Source of the DNA: Nymphaea colorata
Taxonomy: Eukaryota; Streptophyta; Magnoliopsida; Nymphaeales; Nymphaeaceae
DNA length: 64,000 bases
NCBI RefSeq assembly: GCF_008831285.2
Contig: NC_045139.1
Span: forward strand, 30,173,206-30,237,205
Direction: 5' to 3'
A program made the translations under genes and the position numbers. Of this stretch, positions 35,844 to 48,900 are shown in pieces (position 1 is the first letter of the stretch; each line of letters starts with the position of its first letter). The notes under the pieces were generated by a model, which was given only the letters and a program-made list of their open reading frames with translations, was not told where the DNA came from and made no database searches.

Positions 35844-36922
35844 GGAGCAGTAGTTGCTCCTCCGGCAGCCCGCCGCTCATCCCCGGCCTTCCCGACGACG
35901 TCGGCGTTCAGTGCCTTGCCAGGGTCCCTCGCGTCTTCCACCCAACTCTCTCTCTCGTCTGCCGCTCCTGGAATTCACTCCTCCGATCCCAACTCTTCCT
36001 CTCCACCCGCTCCCTCCTGCAAGCCTCGGAGCCCTTTCTCTACCTCCTCGTCCGCACCCACGACACTACCTCCTCGCTCTCCTGGTTCGCTCTCCACCAC
36101 CATGACCACTTTCGCCACACATTCTCCCTCCCCCTTATGCCCTCCACCCCCGTCGGCCCTGCCTGCGCCGTCCTCGGCACCAGGCTTTTCGTCCTAGGCG
36201 GCTCAGTGAACGAGATCCCCACCCACACCGTCTGGATCTACGATGCGGTTCTCAACCGCTGGGACGCCGGCCCCAACATGCGCGTCGCACGCGAATTCGC
36301 CGCCGCCGGTGAGATTGACGGCAAGATCTACGTAGTAGGCGGCTGCCAACCCGATTCATGGGCCCGTTCGAACTCCTGGGCTGAGGTCTTCGATCCCCAA
36401 GTGGGAAGGTGGGCGCCCGTGCCCAGCCCGATCGAAATTAGGGATAAGTGGATGCATGGCAATGCGGTGCTTGGCGGGAAGCTTCTGGCTATGGCGGATC
36501 GAGGCGGCGTCGCATACGACCCGCGGACTTGCTCCTGGTCTTATGTCTCCTGCGAGCTCGACTCTGGCTGGAGGGGAAGAGCGGCAGTGGTAGGCGGAAT
36601 TCTTTACTGCTACGACTATTTGGGGAAGATTAGAGGTTTTGATCCTGATGGCAATCAGTGGAAGAAGCTAAAAGGAGTGAAGAAGAGGTTGCCGAAGTTC
36701 CTGTGCGGGGCGACGCTGGCGAACGTCGGGGGAAAGCTTTTCGTTGTGTGGGAGGGAAATGGCAACGGTGGCAAGTATAAGGGAACTGAGCTATTCTGTG
36801 CAGAGATTGAGGTATGTAAGGAAGAGAGTGGGAAATTGGTGGGTTCAATCGTCTGGACTCAAGTTATTCTTTCTCTCCCGAGAGGCGCTTCGATGGTGCA
36901 GTGCTTGGCGGTCGCGCTCTGA
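35840..36922 (+). CDS. F-box/kelch-repeat protein (SKIP6/AFR-like)
   Basis: An intronless gene of 361 codons (360 aa) with high GC. The F-box is at residues ~13-55 (LIPGLPDDVGVQCLARVP then SLVCRSWNSLL). Kelch repeats follow with LGTRLFVLGGS, IYDAVLNRWDAGPNM, IDGKIYVVGGC, FDPQVGRWAPVP and GKLFVVW. F-box proteins bring targets to SCF ubiquitin ligases, and the kelch propeller is the usual target-binding part. Size and domain order fit the SKIP6/AFR group of plant F-box/kelch proteins; the exact subgroup needs a phylogeny. The ATG at 35840 is chosen because the in-frame ATG at 35795 would only add Arg-Glu residues encoded by a GA microsatellite. Confidence 0.9.
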
Positions 36923-39776
36923 TTCTTCGAATAAGGTGGATGGTTATGGCGTAAGACGTTTATCCTCTATCGTATCTGCTTAAAACGATGTTACTGTTAT
37001 TCCATAAGTATTTCTGGTGAATTTATTTAGTTGGTCTGTGTATATGAAGATGAAATCGCTGTAACTTTTGTTTCATCTCTGTTGTACCCTAAAATGTATA
37101 TACAAGTTAGTAAATGGTGATAAATTTTGTGTCACTCTCATATTGAATGTAGGAGCCTAGGAGGGATTGCTCTTTGAATGAGCTTGTTTGGTTTCAGCTA
37201 TTTCAATGTGGCAAGGGTGTCTTCAGAACTTATCTCTGGAAGATTCATCCAACATGTGCATAGGAGATTGATAAAGATTTCGTGTCCTTGTTTAGTAGAG
37301 AAGGTGCAGAGTGTACTGATTTGTTTCTGCAATTTAATTTCCTGTCTTGGATATGCTTCTCTTCTCTATGCTCTGCCTATCAGTATCAGTACAGCCTTTG
37401 TTTAAGCGTGGAGATTTCCACATACCATAATGAATTTTTTTTTTTTTCAATACTTGCGAGTGACAAAGCGTGGAGATTTCCGCATACCATAATGATTTTT
37501 TTTTTCAATACTTGCGAGTGACAAAGATCTTTTAGAGACATCTTGAAGTACCCGGTCAACATTGCACACACTAACATCTAAGCCTTGTTTAGGGGAGAAA
37601 GCGAATTTCAAGAGAAACAGAAAAGAAAAAAAATCATTCCTTGAAGATCAGCATTGCTTGCTTGACACAAATGTTATAGACAGCACGAAATATGGAACTT
37701 GAAGATAGTCTTATATTTAGTTTACGACATGTGATTTCTATTGTAGGAATTACTTTAATAGAAGGATTCTGGTTTGAGGTTGTACCAGAATATGAAAACT
37801 AGCAACCGCATTACTTTGAATATAATGGAGTTATTGGGAAAGTACGTGACTTATTCAGCTGAGATGTTGTTTCGCTAGCAGCTTGAAAAATTCCCTTTTC
37901 TTTGAATCCCCATAAGTGGTGTTCGGATCCTCGATGGTGTCAGTGGAATCCGGTTGATTTATATTGGAAGATCTTTGATATTGCAAATTACCCAAACTAA
38001 GATATTTTTTCAGATAAAATGATACCATCTTCAAAAGGAGTGTAGAGGTTATGATTATGGTTATGGTTGATGTGCATAAGGATAATTTTATGATATTGTC
38101 ACCACCTGCCTTTGTAGGTTATTGTGCTTCTAGATGCCAGTAACCGTATTTGCTCTATATATTAGTGAACTGGATGACTTCTGCTACATAGGAGAACCAC
38201 AATACAGGGCTCGAGAAATTCTATAATATTCGATTGTAAAGACAATTCTATGTGTGGCTACCGATCTTTACGCTTGAACATGCAAAGACACTGTGAAACA
38301 GTGAGAGAGAGAGGGAGAGAGAGAAGGGTTATCAGAAGCGCCATTGGGGCTCTTCAAGCACATTTAAGCTTCCTTCGGAGCCAAAGCGTTGCACATTCAG
38401 TGAGTTCCTATGCAACCATCCTTTCAATGAGGAGCGCGCTTTCTTTAAAAGGGAAATACTCTTTCATTAAATGGGAATCGAGATTGCTGTTGCAATTTCT
38501 AGTGAAACCAACTCTGTTTCCTAAATTTTTTTAATTTCATCGTTGTTTAACTTGAAACTTAATTCTACAAAATGTTTGTTGTTTGAACTAGAGTATTTTA
38601 TTTTTGTTAGCAAGAAAAGCTATATATTTCTCTTCCTGCTTGCTTCTTAGTCGCTTGTATATGTACATCTAGTTTGCTTCGTGATTGCATCTAATTCCAT
38701 TCATGGTTTGCTTCTAATTCGTTTTCAATTCCGCTTCTTAAAATTTTTAAGGGCCACGCTTCCTGCTTCTCGAATCAATTCTTGTTCCCACTTCTTGTTC
38801 AAAACTCTGGTTGTCATGCATGGTGTGATCGTTGTTGCAAGTGTCAGTTGAGGACATGGATGGATTAATAGTTTTTGCTTATGCAAAAGATCATTAATGG
38901 TAGAGTGATATTCCTCTAGTGATCCCCAACACCACAAGATTTCAGTGCCAGGTTCTGACCAATCAAGGTTGAGACATAATCAAATAAATCATGCTGTTTC
39001 GGGAGGCAGAGTCCTGGCTTGTTGTGGGTGATCTTCAGAAATGATCGGAATCTAATTCACAAGGAAGACCGGCAAAATCTCAATTCCAGTTGTTGAGAAA
39101 AGGGTAAAAAGCCAACTATCACCTAGAATTATTGGAAAATAAAAACATCGAAGGCAAGTATTTGGTCGCCTTTTTGATGAGTCTTTTTCTAGCATCTAGA
39201 TAGTTTTGGATAATCTGGAGAAGTTGCTGCTCTGTAGTTTCAAATTGCTATCAGCAAATCGAGGATTGCCAGATAATGGACTTCTTAGATTAACACCACT
39301 ATGTAAAGGGTTTGTCATTTACTTCAGTTGTTTCACACCTACGTGCTGCTTTCTTCTGCCCAACACTGGTTAGCACTTGCCTTCCTGCTTCCTCATGACC
39401 CATTGCTTCTTATATCCACTTCATCTCAGCAGCTATTGATTGTGATTTTCAGAAGAAAAGTTGCATACTGCTAGCCCGTTAACCTGTTTGGGCTTGTCCA
39501 AAGGTTTAGTGAACACAACGTGAAAGTAAATAATAGATTGCTCACCCTGCAGCCTAAAAAGGTTACTGAACAAAATGTGCAACTAAAACTAAACCGTTTC
39601 TAATTTTATTTGGTAGCCATTCAGTGTTCATCTATCTCATAATGGCTCCTAAAACTGTTTCTGCAGATGCCTACATAGATAGGAACATCTAATGTGATCA
39701 ATAAACATCTTAAGTAGAGCAGCTTTATTTTTTACTCAAGCAGCTTTGCACTACATGCTGCAACACACCTGTAAGA
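36923..39776. other. Intergenic region between convergent F-box and oxidoreductase genes
   Basis: No coding region was recognised. The 62-bp tandem duplication at 37404-37527 is described separately. GA-rich tracts occur near 38300-38325. The rest is AT-rich and unremarkable. Confidence 0.5.
37404..37527 (+). repeat. 62-bp tandem duplication
   Basis: Two head-to-tail copies with a 62-bp period: GCGTGGAGATTTCC-CATACC, ATAATGA, a T run, then TCAATACTTGCGAGTGACAAA. They differ by one substitution and the length of the T run, which indicates a recent event. Confidence 0.85.
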
Positions 39777-41619
39777 TCATCTGCTGTTTGTCCCAAGTGA
39801 CATCGATGACTTCATGTTTCCCAATTCCACTGATTTGCAGCCCTGTTCGATTGATTTCTTCACAGCATCAAGCACCAGCTGGTTCTTCAGACAAATATCA
39901 GGCCACATTGGGTCTGGTGGGGAACCTGAACTGCGGATTGCCCTAACCAACCTGGAGAATTCTTCAATCAAGAGCGCTTCCTGCGGCAATTCATTCACAA
40001 CCTCAAATTCCTTGGGTTTGGATGTCCAGCCAGTGTGAAGCTCATTTAAACCAACATTAGCAGAAAGCAGGAAAGAGGCCGAGCTCTCCTGGAAGGGGAT
40101 GATGAAGTCCTTGAGTTGAAGGCAGCCGTTGGATCCATGAAGAGAGAGGTCCATGGATGTATGTGAGAGGAATGAGCAGTAGAAGGTTGCTAACCTGCCA
40201 TCATTCCAGTCCATGGAAGACCCACAAGCTAGAATTACTCCATCTTTGTTAAAGACAGTGCCTGGTAGGGCAGTTACCCTCTTGGGGAGCTGGTAGTTGA
40301 AGGCCCATAATATGGCCCTTATACAATACCAACCTGTATCTCCAAGGGCACCAAGCCCATCCAAATCAGGTTTCACCCTTATGTCATTCTCCAAGAAATA
40401 TTGGTTTCCATGAAATGTTGATGAAGTGTGTATCTGTTACAAGTTACAACAAAAGAAAAGGGTCATTACGTGCTTCATCTTGAGACGTAGAGATATCGAG
40501 TTGACAGTTTTTGTCAGATACATAACGGATGCTGCTTTCAACGTTGAACGTGACTCTGGTAGAATCTCACTGATATGTCTTACTTGGTGTGTATGACCCA
40601 AGATGTATCATGCATTCATTTATCAGAAAGTATATACCAAGCTTGCTCGTATGCAAAAGAAGCTTGCTTTTATTTCACAAGTCTACTTACATAATGCAAA
40701 AAGATGTTACTAAAAAGGTTGATACCCTTCCAGATCTTCTCAACAGAGTAACACTGGGGTTTCAACTAAAAAATCTGAAGTCCGATGCTTAAGAAAAATT
40801 CTTGTTTGGCAGAATAATTTCCTTATGCAGTTCAATAAGTTTACCATTTTATTCACAGTTTATTAGAAATACTCAATGGAGAAATAAGTGAAAGATGAAG
40901 ATATGGAGTTGGGAGGTTTGGTTTTTTTCGAATCGAGCTGAGTTCTACCTTGTTTAGATGATTGAAATCTCAAACCAGAGAATTCCGCATTCATCATAAT
41001 TCGTAAAACGTCTGGGATTGATTTTTCTGTTCAAGTAAACTTCAAGACCGTAGCAGCAAGGGAAAAGGGCGAGAGTGGTCGAAGTTGCTCCACAAATTCA
41101 ACGAGGAGTCGTTTCCCTTTTCTTGAGGGAGGGAGAAGAGCGGCGTACCCATCTGAGATCGCCGAATTGTGCGGCGTCGTTGAGGAGCGATTTCATCCTT
41201 GCCGTCCGCGGATGGTGCATCCACATCGTGCCATCCATGAACTGCACCCCGTTCGACTCGCACTCCCCCAGCATCTCCTCCAGCTCCGCCGCGTCGAGGG
41301 CAGCGGGCTTCTCCACAAGCACGTGCTTCCCCTTCCTCGCGGCCGCCGCAACCCACTGGCGGTGGAGCGACGTGGGGAGTGGCACGTAGACGGCGTCGAC
41401 CGCCGGGTCGTCCAGGAGCTCCTCGTAGGAGCCGTACGCGCGGGCGTCCTCCGGGAACTCATTCTCGGCGGCGAACTGCCGGGCCTTCTCCGCGGACCGG
41501 CTCGCGACCGCCGTCAGACGGGCGGCAGGAGACAGCCGAATCGCCCGAGACACTTTCCTTGCTATCCCCGCACAACCCATGATGCCGAATCTTACGGCCG
41601 ACTCGTTATCCCCCGCCAT
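39777..41619 (-). CDS. GFO/IDH/MocA-family NAD(P)-dependent oxidoreductase
   Basis: Two exons, 41149-41619 (157 codons, ends DLRW) and 39777-40433 (218 codons plus stop), give 375 aa. The single intron has GT-AG borders and lies in phase 0. The N-terminal Rossmann fold shows RFGIMGCAGIARKVSRAI (residues 10-27), and VEKPAALD (102-109) carries the Lys of the family's EKP motif. The C-terminal domain has DIRVKPDLDGLGALGDTGWY, typical of the plant 'uncharacterized oxidoreductase' group. These enzymes act on sugars or cyclitols with NAD(P); the substrate of this plant group is not established. The start at 41619 is preferred over an in-frame ATG at 41796, because the extra 59 residues do not look like the family and the MAGDNES start directly precedes the Rossmann fold. 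Confidence 0.9.
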
Positions 41620-44600
41620 TGTCTCTCCTTCTTCCTCAGTTCCTCTCCACCGTCGGCAGTACAAGTAAAAGCTGAAACGACGAAATGAGCCCTGAAACTC
41701 CTCTCCGTTCTCACCCAATATAACAAATGTTCTATCTTTGACAAATGAATACGTTTTAAAGTCAAGTCCCTCATGTACAGGTTTTCCAGTTGTCATTTTG
41801 CGGCCTTTTTGTCATGCTTCTAGTGAAGCTGGCAGCAGTACCACCTTGATCTTGATTCGTGGGTGCGCCCAAGAGTCATCTTGTCCTTCATCTTCAAAAA
41901 CCAGGGGAGGGTTAAAGCCGGGACATACAGAAGGTAAGTAATGTCGATATATCACAATTGCATCCTCAATAGACCACATTTGCCATGTCTTAAAACGGAG
42001 GATAATAGGCCTCAACGGCATAGTGAACTTTTAAGCCAAATTCCTTCACAATAAAGGGGTTTGAGGTTCTCTTTCTTATGTATTATTGATCTGTAAAATG
42101 GTGATAAGCGCGATACTTGAGTTGAATGATGTCTTGTAAGTTTATCAAAGTTATAAAAATCTAAAACACCCCATTTGAAAGATGTATTTTTAAGTTCACT
42201 CAATTTTTAGAAAAAGCTAGAACCTTAAAAGAGTATGATTCTGAAAGTTCTATATTGTAAGCCGTTTCCACTAAATAAACATTAAAAGAAACAGAGAGAA
42301 ATGTCAATAGATCAGATTCGAAACATTTTAGACGAACAGATACGAAATATGTGTAGCCTCTGATCAAGAAATTGGATGGCTTTGTTACAATTTAATTGGA
42401 TTTGAATTTGATTTTAGTTAACTATTGGATCGGATAATAATTAATAAATAACCATTAATGTCTAGTATGCTATACCAGGTTGTGTGGAGGCTGTCGAGTG
42501 AGCACCAGACAACAACCTCTTAGACACTTCTTTGCCAATTCTTTTGTCCCCTTCATCCCTTGTAACTCGTTCAGGGCTCAACTCTTTCATCTTCTATTCA
42601 ATGTAAGATCACTAAATGACGTATAGCAATGAACGATACAATTCGAGAAGAAGAACGAGCATGGAGCTTTGGAGGAGTTATAAAAAGAGAAGGGGCCATA
42701 AGAAAACGTAGTTAATAATCTAATATTTGACATGTGATGCATGTAAATACAAAATATTGAAATAAATAATTATTACTCGATCAATAATAATCATTTTATT
42801 AATATTAATAATGCATATGGGTGGGTTCTGGTCATAAGGTCCAGCCCCCCACCCATTTGATCCTACGTCAGTAGGGATTTTAAGTCTCTCTTAACTTCAG
42901 ATTCAGTTGTAAATTTAAAAGTTGGATTCATATAAATTTAAAAGCCAAACTTGGACACTTTATGGACCCTTTTTGCTGCAATTAAATTCGAACATATAAA
43001 GATCCAATAAATTAAATATAGTAAAGGGTTTGAATCCAATCTATGGGCGTCTCAAAATAAAATGCTATTTTTAGTTAGTTTTGCAATTTTTTACGAAAAC
43101 AGGCCTAAGTTCTATTTTAATTTAGTCAGTTAAATGGAATAAACCAAAATATCTAAAGGCGTTTTCATCATTCTAACAAAGTTTGCTTTAAGTTTTCTTT
43201 TATTTTATTATTTATTTAAAATAATCAGTATAGCTTTTGCTTTCCCAATCTTGTAACGCCAGACCATACTCAACCAACTAGAGTTTAGATTGCTCTTTCC
43301 CTCTCTCTCTCTCTCTCTCTCCCTATATATATATATATATATATATATACGCGTTTGAAATAGTAACAATTATGGAAAGTGCCAAAATTGAATGCTTCCA
43401 AACCTCCTTAGCGGTTCTACGCCGAAGGCTCTTTCTCATAACTAAAATATTAGTTCATTCATTGATTGCAATGAAAAGGGGGAGGACCCATAACCCCATC
43501 AGTTTTTCATTGGACTCAAACGAAATCAATGCTCAAACTTGTGAGGGCATTGCTAATTTGACCAAGACAGCTCAATATATATTTAGATTCCAAGGGAATC
43601 TCTTTATCTAAGCTGGAAGACGATCTTTTTAAGCGATCCCAAATGGTTTCTTGGGGTTGAAGCAGCAGACGGCCAGGCATCTAATGGATATAGTCGAATT
43701 TGGGCAGTTGGAAGATGCCTAAACATTTATTAGGCTTTGGTTTCATAAAGGTTTTAAAAATGCCTACTCTTGTCTGCTCATCCAATCTTAGATCCTTCTC
43801 TTGAATTTGAAATCCATTGAATAACATCCAACTTTCCTTTGTCCTCAAGAAAGCCGATGCAATGGTCAAAGGCTGGTAGGCAGTCCGTTCTAATTTTAAA
43901 TCCATGGCATGTGCTGTAAAAGGGGCTCATTGAAACGCAGTTAAGAATGGTAAGAGTGGTATTCGAGACTACCTTATTCGGTTGAGTATGAGCTTTGACT
44001 CTTCGGCTTTTTAAACTTTACTGCAACAAATTAATACTCTAATCTACAAATGGGGAGATGACCAAAAGTCAAAACAAAGTGTGATTAATCAACCCCTTGA
44101 AGTTTCTCTACTAATGCAAACTCTCAACTCCCAACAACCCATTGAGAATCTCTTTCTTTAGTATTAAACCAGTGCAAGGAACAGTTCTATGAGCCTTTCA
44201 TAAGACTGTAACGTGACTTGGATTCACTAGTAACCAGTTAGCAACTAGTCATAGCGAGGTAATATGCCCAAGAATCTGCAAGGAAGTTTCACGTGCATGC
44301 ATCTCAACTGCTCATTGGATTCCAACACGGAACTCGATCATTCAGTCGCTGACTATATCATCTCATGATGATCACAGGGTCTTTCAGTTTTTATTGGCAT
44401 TTTTATTGACCTTACTTGGATCTTTCCAATGTCAACGAATTGTCAGGGCTTAACTTCAACAAGAAGTTTCATCTAAATCTCCCTGCCCGCAACACCACTA
44501 GTAATTGTTTACCTTTCTCTATGTTTTTCGGCTGGTGCTCCTTGCATCCCCGGATCTTTCTGTTCCTCTCCAACCATCCGTTCGAAGTGGATGTTTTTTG

Positions 44601-45540
44601 AAACGTTGAACTGAATTTCTGCATCTCCATCTCGCTCGTGAACAGTAGAGCATTGTCCAATCGAGTTGGTGGCATGTGTTAACCACATGAAATTAAAAGT
44701 ACAGCAGTGGCTTCAGTAACCCAATTAATTGACCAGTTCTTATCCTCCCACTTCCTCTCTCTCTATCTCTAAATGCTAACGTAACCTAAGGGGAGTAACT
44801 AGCATGTCTTTCTCTTTAGAGTCTAGCTCTATAGTAACCAGCACTCGTACATGGCACAGTCTCTCCCTCTCTCACGGCCAGTCAGTCAGGTGGGAAAAGG
44901 AGGAGAGTCAGTTTCTCTCTCCTCACCGGGTAAGCCGGCTGTCTGATCAATGAGGGCAGGGATGCAGAGTGGGGGGAGTACGGACCACTTGGTACAGAGA
45001 CTAATTGGTGCCACGGCCACCCATTTTTCACCTCGGGAGTAGTAACAGACAGTATCTATCGTCCTCTCCCCCCACCAAGATGAATCAACTGAACGTACCC
45101 TCCTTCCCATGCATGCCTGCCTACATTGCCCACTTCCCTCCCACGTGATCGTGTTCACGAATCACGACCAACTCTCCTCCTCTTTTAGCTCACTCCTTCC
45201 AATATCTCTGATCTAAAACCCTAACACATATTTGTGTCTGCAAGTTATATATAATATATGAAAGAAGATGTATAATATATGGAAGAAGATGTTTGTTTGC
45301 GCATATTGTTATGAACTGCCTTTATATTTTGTTCACATATGTGCTTTCCTAAGTTAGCTTTTTAGCTTTGCCATTTCGATATTGGCTAGCATTGAATTGG
45401 AAATAGTATGAAAGAAACGCAAGGATCCCGCATCAACTGTTTTCTGTTCAACGCAGGTAAACTGGCCCGACAGGTTACATGTGCCTCCTTCCATATTTCC
45501 TTTTATTGCGTTCGCAAAGAAACCATCGACTCCCCTCGCG
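41620..45540. other. Intergenic region upstream of CYP78A
   Basis: This is the shared upstream region of the oxidoreductase (-) and CYP78A (+) genes. A CT run followed by a (TA)n tract lies at about 43303-43350. CT-rich patches near 44753-44772 and 44863-44874 may belong to the distal CYP78A promoter. No gene or transposon ends were recognised. Confidence 0.5.
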
Positions 45541-45550
45541 GCCTCGCCTC

Positions 45551-45557
45551 TATATAA
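45551..45557 (+). promoter_or_regulatory. TATA box of the CYP78A gene
   Basis: TATATAA lies 139 nt upstream of the ATG, in the context CTCTATATAAACC, close to the plant TATA consensus. Transcription would start near 45585, giving a ~110-nt leader rich in CT. Confidence 0.65.
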
Positions 45558-45695
45558 ACCGTTCTCCTCTCTTCTCATTCCTCACACTCGACTCCCCTCT
45601 CTTTCTTCATCACTAAACTGCAATTAGCCCTCTCACTCTCTGTAAGGCATTTCTGAGTGGCTCTAGTGAGGTAGAAAGCTAGGAACAAGTGGAAA

Positions 45696-47684
45696 ATGGA
45701 CGTTGGTATGGGACTGTCTCAGACTTCGAGGGACGCTAGCTGGTTCTTCTATGCTCTGCCTGCCCTCGTAGGCAGTAAAACTCTCGAACTTGCCGATAGC
45801 AGGCCTTCTTTCCTGCTACCACTGTTTGCTGCCTTCCTCTCCACCCTCTTGGCTGCTTGGTGGTTCTCTGCCGGCGGCGTAGCATGGGCCAATGGGAGGC
45901 ATGCACGTGGTGCTGTCCCGATACCTGGCCTGAGAGGACTGCCTGTCGTCGGCAGCCTCTACACACTGAGCCGCGGCTTGGCTCACCGTGAGCTTCGTGC
46001 TGCCGCCGACCGTCTCGGCGCGAGGCAGCTCATGGCCTTCAGCCTCGGCTCCACGCCGGCGGTGGTCGCCTCCGACCCGGTAACCGCCCGGGAGATACTC
46101 ACGTCCCCGAGCTTCGCGGACCGCCCGCTTAAGCAGTCGGCCCGGCTGCTGCTCTTCGAGCGCGCCATGGGGTTCGCCCCAAGCGGTGCCTACTGGAAGC
46201 TCCTCCGTCGGATCGCCTCCTCCCACCTCTTCGCTCCGCGGCGGATAGCTGCCCACGAGGTGGGTCGGCAGCTCGACGCCGCGGCGATGCTCTCCGCCAT
46301 TGCTGCCGAGCAGCAGTCTGGTGGCTTCGTGGCGCTCAGGCGGCACCTGCAGGGAGCGGCGCTCAACAGCATCATGGGGAGCGTTTTCGGGCGGCGCTAC
46401 GACGTCACATCGGAAAACTCAGACGTATCCGAGCTGAGGGAGATGGTGGCAGAAGGATTCGAGCTGCTTGGGGCGTTCAACTGGTCAGACTACGTGTCAT
46501 GGGTCGGCTACCTCTTCGACCCTCACCGCGTCCAGGCACGTTGCGCCGCATTAGTTCCTCGTGTCCGCCGGTTCGTAGGCGCAATAATCCGCGAGCACAA
46601 GCAGAAGGCGGCCGGCCACGGGCCTTCTTCTTCCTCCATTCCTTACATGGTAGATGTTGCTGACTTCGTCGACGTCTTGCTTTCACTCGAAGGAGAGGAG
46701 AAGCTACAAGAGAATGACATGATCGCCGTCCTATGGGTACTGTTTCTCTGCCTATCTCTTTGTTTACCACTAATTTTACGCTTTTTACGGTACCATTCTT
46801 TGTTGGAGTTCCTTTAAATGAGCAAGCATGAAAGTTGGAGTCATGTTGGAGTCAATAGTTTCTAGTGTCATTACCAGCGTCGTTGGTTACTTTTAGAATC
46901 TTATTTTTGGAAGTTGCATGGGAACGATATTGTACACTTAAAAAAAATGATACTTGGCCGTGTACAATCTATATAGGTCATTGACTTCTTAAACCACCCT
47001 TGAGCGTTATTATGCTTAGTGAAACGAGAGAGCGCTAACGTTTTCCTATCGTCTTGAAATTCACTGCAGGAAATGATCTTCCGCGGCACGGACACCACGG
47101 CCCTGCTGACAGAGTGGGTGATGGCGGAGCTGGTGCTGAACCCTCAAGCCCAGGCCAAGCTCCAAGCCGAGATCGACGAAGTGGTTGGCAACAGTCGAGC
47201 AGTCACCGATGCCGACGTCGCCCGCCTGCCTTACCTTCAAGCGGTAGTGAAGGAGGGCCTGCGCCTCCACCCGCCCGGCCCGCTTCTCTCCTGGGCCCGC
47301 CTTTCTACCGCCGACGTCCACCTCAGCAATGGCATGGTGGTGCCGGCCAACACCACGGCGATCGTGAACATGTGGGCAATCACACACGACCCGGCGGTCT
47401 GGGCTGACGCCGGGACGTTCAGGCCCGAAAGGTTCGCGGAGGAGTCGGTGGACGTCAGGGGGAGCGACCTGAGGCTGGCGCCCTTCGGCTCGGGGAGGAG
47501 GGTGTGCCCGGGCAAGAGCCTTGGGCTCGCCACCGTGAGCCTTTGGGTGGCGAAGTTGGTGCACCACTTCGAGTGGGCGCAGGTCTTCGGCAAGGAGGTC
47601 GACCTGACCGAAGTTCTTAAGCTGTCCTGTGAGATGAAGTACCCTCTCTGTGCTCGAGTTGTTCCTCGCGGTGTGGCTTTCTAG
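45696..47684 (+). CDS. CYP78A: Cytochrome P450, CYP78A subfamily
   Basis: Two exons, 45696-46736 (347 codons) and 47070-47684 (204 codons plus stop), with a phase-0 GT-AG intron, give 551 aa. Residues ~35-60 are a hydrophobic ER anchor, followed by the hinge [15 protein letters not shown]. The I-helix oxygen-binding motif FRGTDTTA is at 351-358, ExxR is E409-R412 ([11 protein letters not shown]), a PERF motif follows, and the heme loop [11 protein letters not shown] places the ligand at Cys493. The single intron just before [10 protein letters not shown] is the known CYP78A intron position. CYP78A enzymes (KLUH type) promote organ and seed growth by an unidentified mobile signal. Coding GC is high compared with the flanks, as is common for this family. 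Confidence 0.93.
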
Positions 47685-47999
47685 TGCTGTAAATATTTTC
47701 TAGTTGTTCGTTTCTGTGGTTGTGCTCCCGGCTTGTTTGTGTTAATAACTTCTGCTTAGATGCCCTATATGTATATATACATATAGTTAATGACATATAA
47801 ATATTAATATGGCATCTGATAGAGAGTCTTATCACATGTCTGTAAGATGTTGTTGATGCTTGAATGGTACTGGCTACTTCTTATAGTCATGGCTCTCTCT
47901 CTCTCTTTGTTTTAACATATTCATTTGGTGTGTATATATATATATGGTGAATAAAAGTTGATCACCCAGTGCCTGCAAGCCAGCAGCATCTAAGATTTA

Positions 48000-48002
<3 letters not shown>

Positions 48003-48043
<41 letters not shown>
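48003..48043 (+). repeat. (CT)n microsatellite
   Basis: About 20 CT units in uninterrupted order, followed by TTTTCTCTCTCTCC. A simple-sequence repeat downstream of CYP78A. Confidence 0.95.
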
Positions 48044-48044
<1 letters not shown>

Positions 48045-48579
48045 CTCTCTCTCCCCATGTACACTTCACCTTCGTGATGAATTAATCAAAGTTGGAACTC
48101 ACCAAGGTTAACCAGATCTCATGAGTTAAAAGTACTCCAAGTATCGTATCTATTGCTGCATACCAGCGACAACTAAGAATATCGTTACTGGGGAAGAGAA
48201 CAAGGGTTTTACCAATGTGGGTCATTCATTATGCTGTCAGTATTAAGTACTGGAGATCCATAAGAGGACATGAAGAACATTTAAAGTTCAAATGCCTTAT
48301 AATGATCCTTAGCAGTTCTTCGACCAAGACCAGAGCTTCATAAATTCAGATTCAGTCAGAATATTTGCAGCACATAATGTGGGCAGAATATCCGTGGACG
48401 GAATATCAATGTTGAAGTTATGCAGGTACTGATCATTCACGGATTCACAGTCTTCAACTACCAATAATGATATGGTGAAACCGATACATACTTTCGCTTC
48501 CCTTCTCGGTTCTTTGCTGTAACATGCATTGGCGAATGTAAACAGTTCAAATTTGGGTTGAAACTATCCTATATCCATT

Positions 48580-48900
48580 GGGGGTGTTTGATGTGGCTAG
48601 AATTGTGGAATTTTACAATTAAGATTCTTATTCTTGATGAAATGGAAATTGTATTTTCAAATGAAGAATTTTTATTTTGAATTATAAGTTCATTCTTGAA
48701 TCAAAATTCCAGAATTATGATTTTACCACAGAGGTCTCTCTTTAGGGCTCAAGTCATGATGGTTTTATTTTAATTTATGGTTTATCAAACACCCCATTTT
48801 CAATTCTGGAATCAACATTCTGCATTGTCAAATACAAAGGAAAACTAGAGCTGGAATCTTCATTCCAATTCCAGTTTGAGGAATGCTGTCAAACACTCCC
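48580..48900. mobile_element. MITE-like element with GGGrGTGTTTGA ends
   Basis: The left end GGGGGTGTTTGATG and the right end, complement of GGGAGTGTTTGACAG, are inverted repeats. The interior has many imperfect inverted words such as GAATTGTGGAATTTT and CAATTCTGGAATC, so the element folds on itself. No clear target-site duplication was seen. It resembles non-autonomous DNA elements near plant genes; superfamily not assigned. Confidence 0.5.

Noticed and set aside
41167-41688. Long plus-strand open frame over the oxidoreductase first exon
   Set aside because: It is a GC-rich shadow of the minus-strand Rossmann-fold exon, which has family motifs; the plus-strand translation has none.
47061-47567. 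Long minus-strand open frame over CYP78A exon 2
   Set aside because: Shadow frame of the P450 exon; the plus strand carries ExxR and the heme loop.
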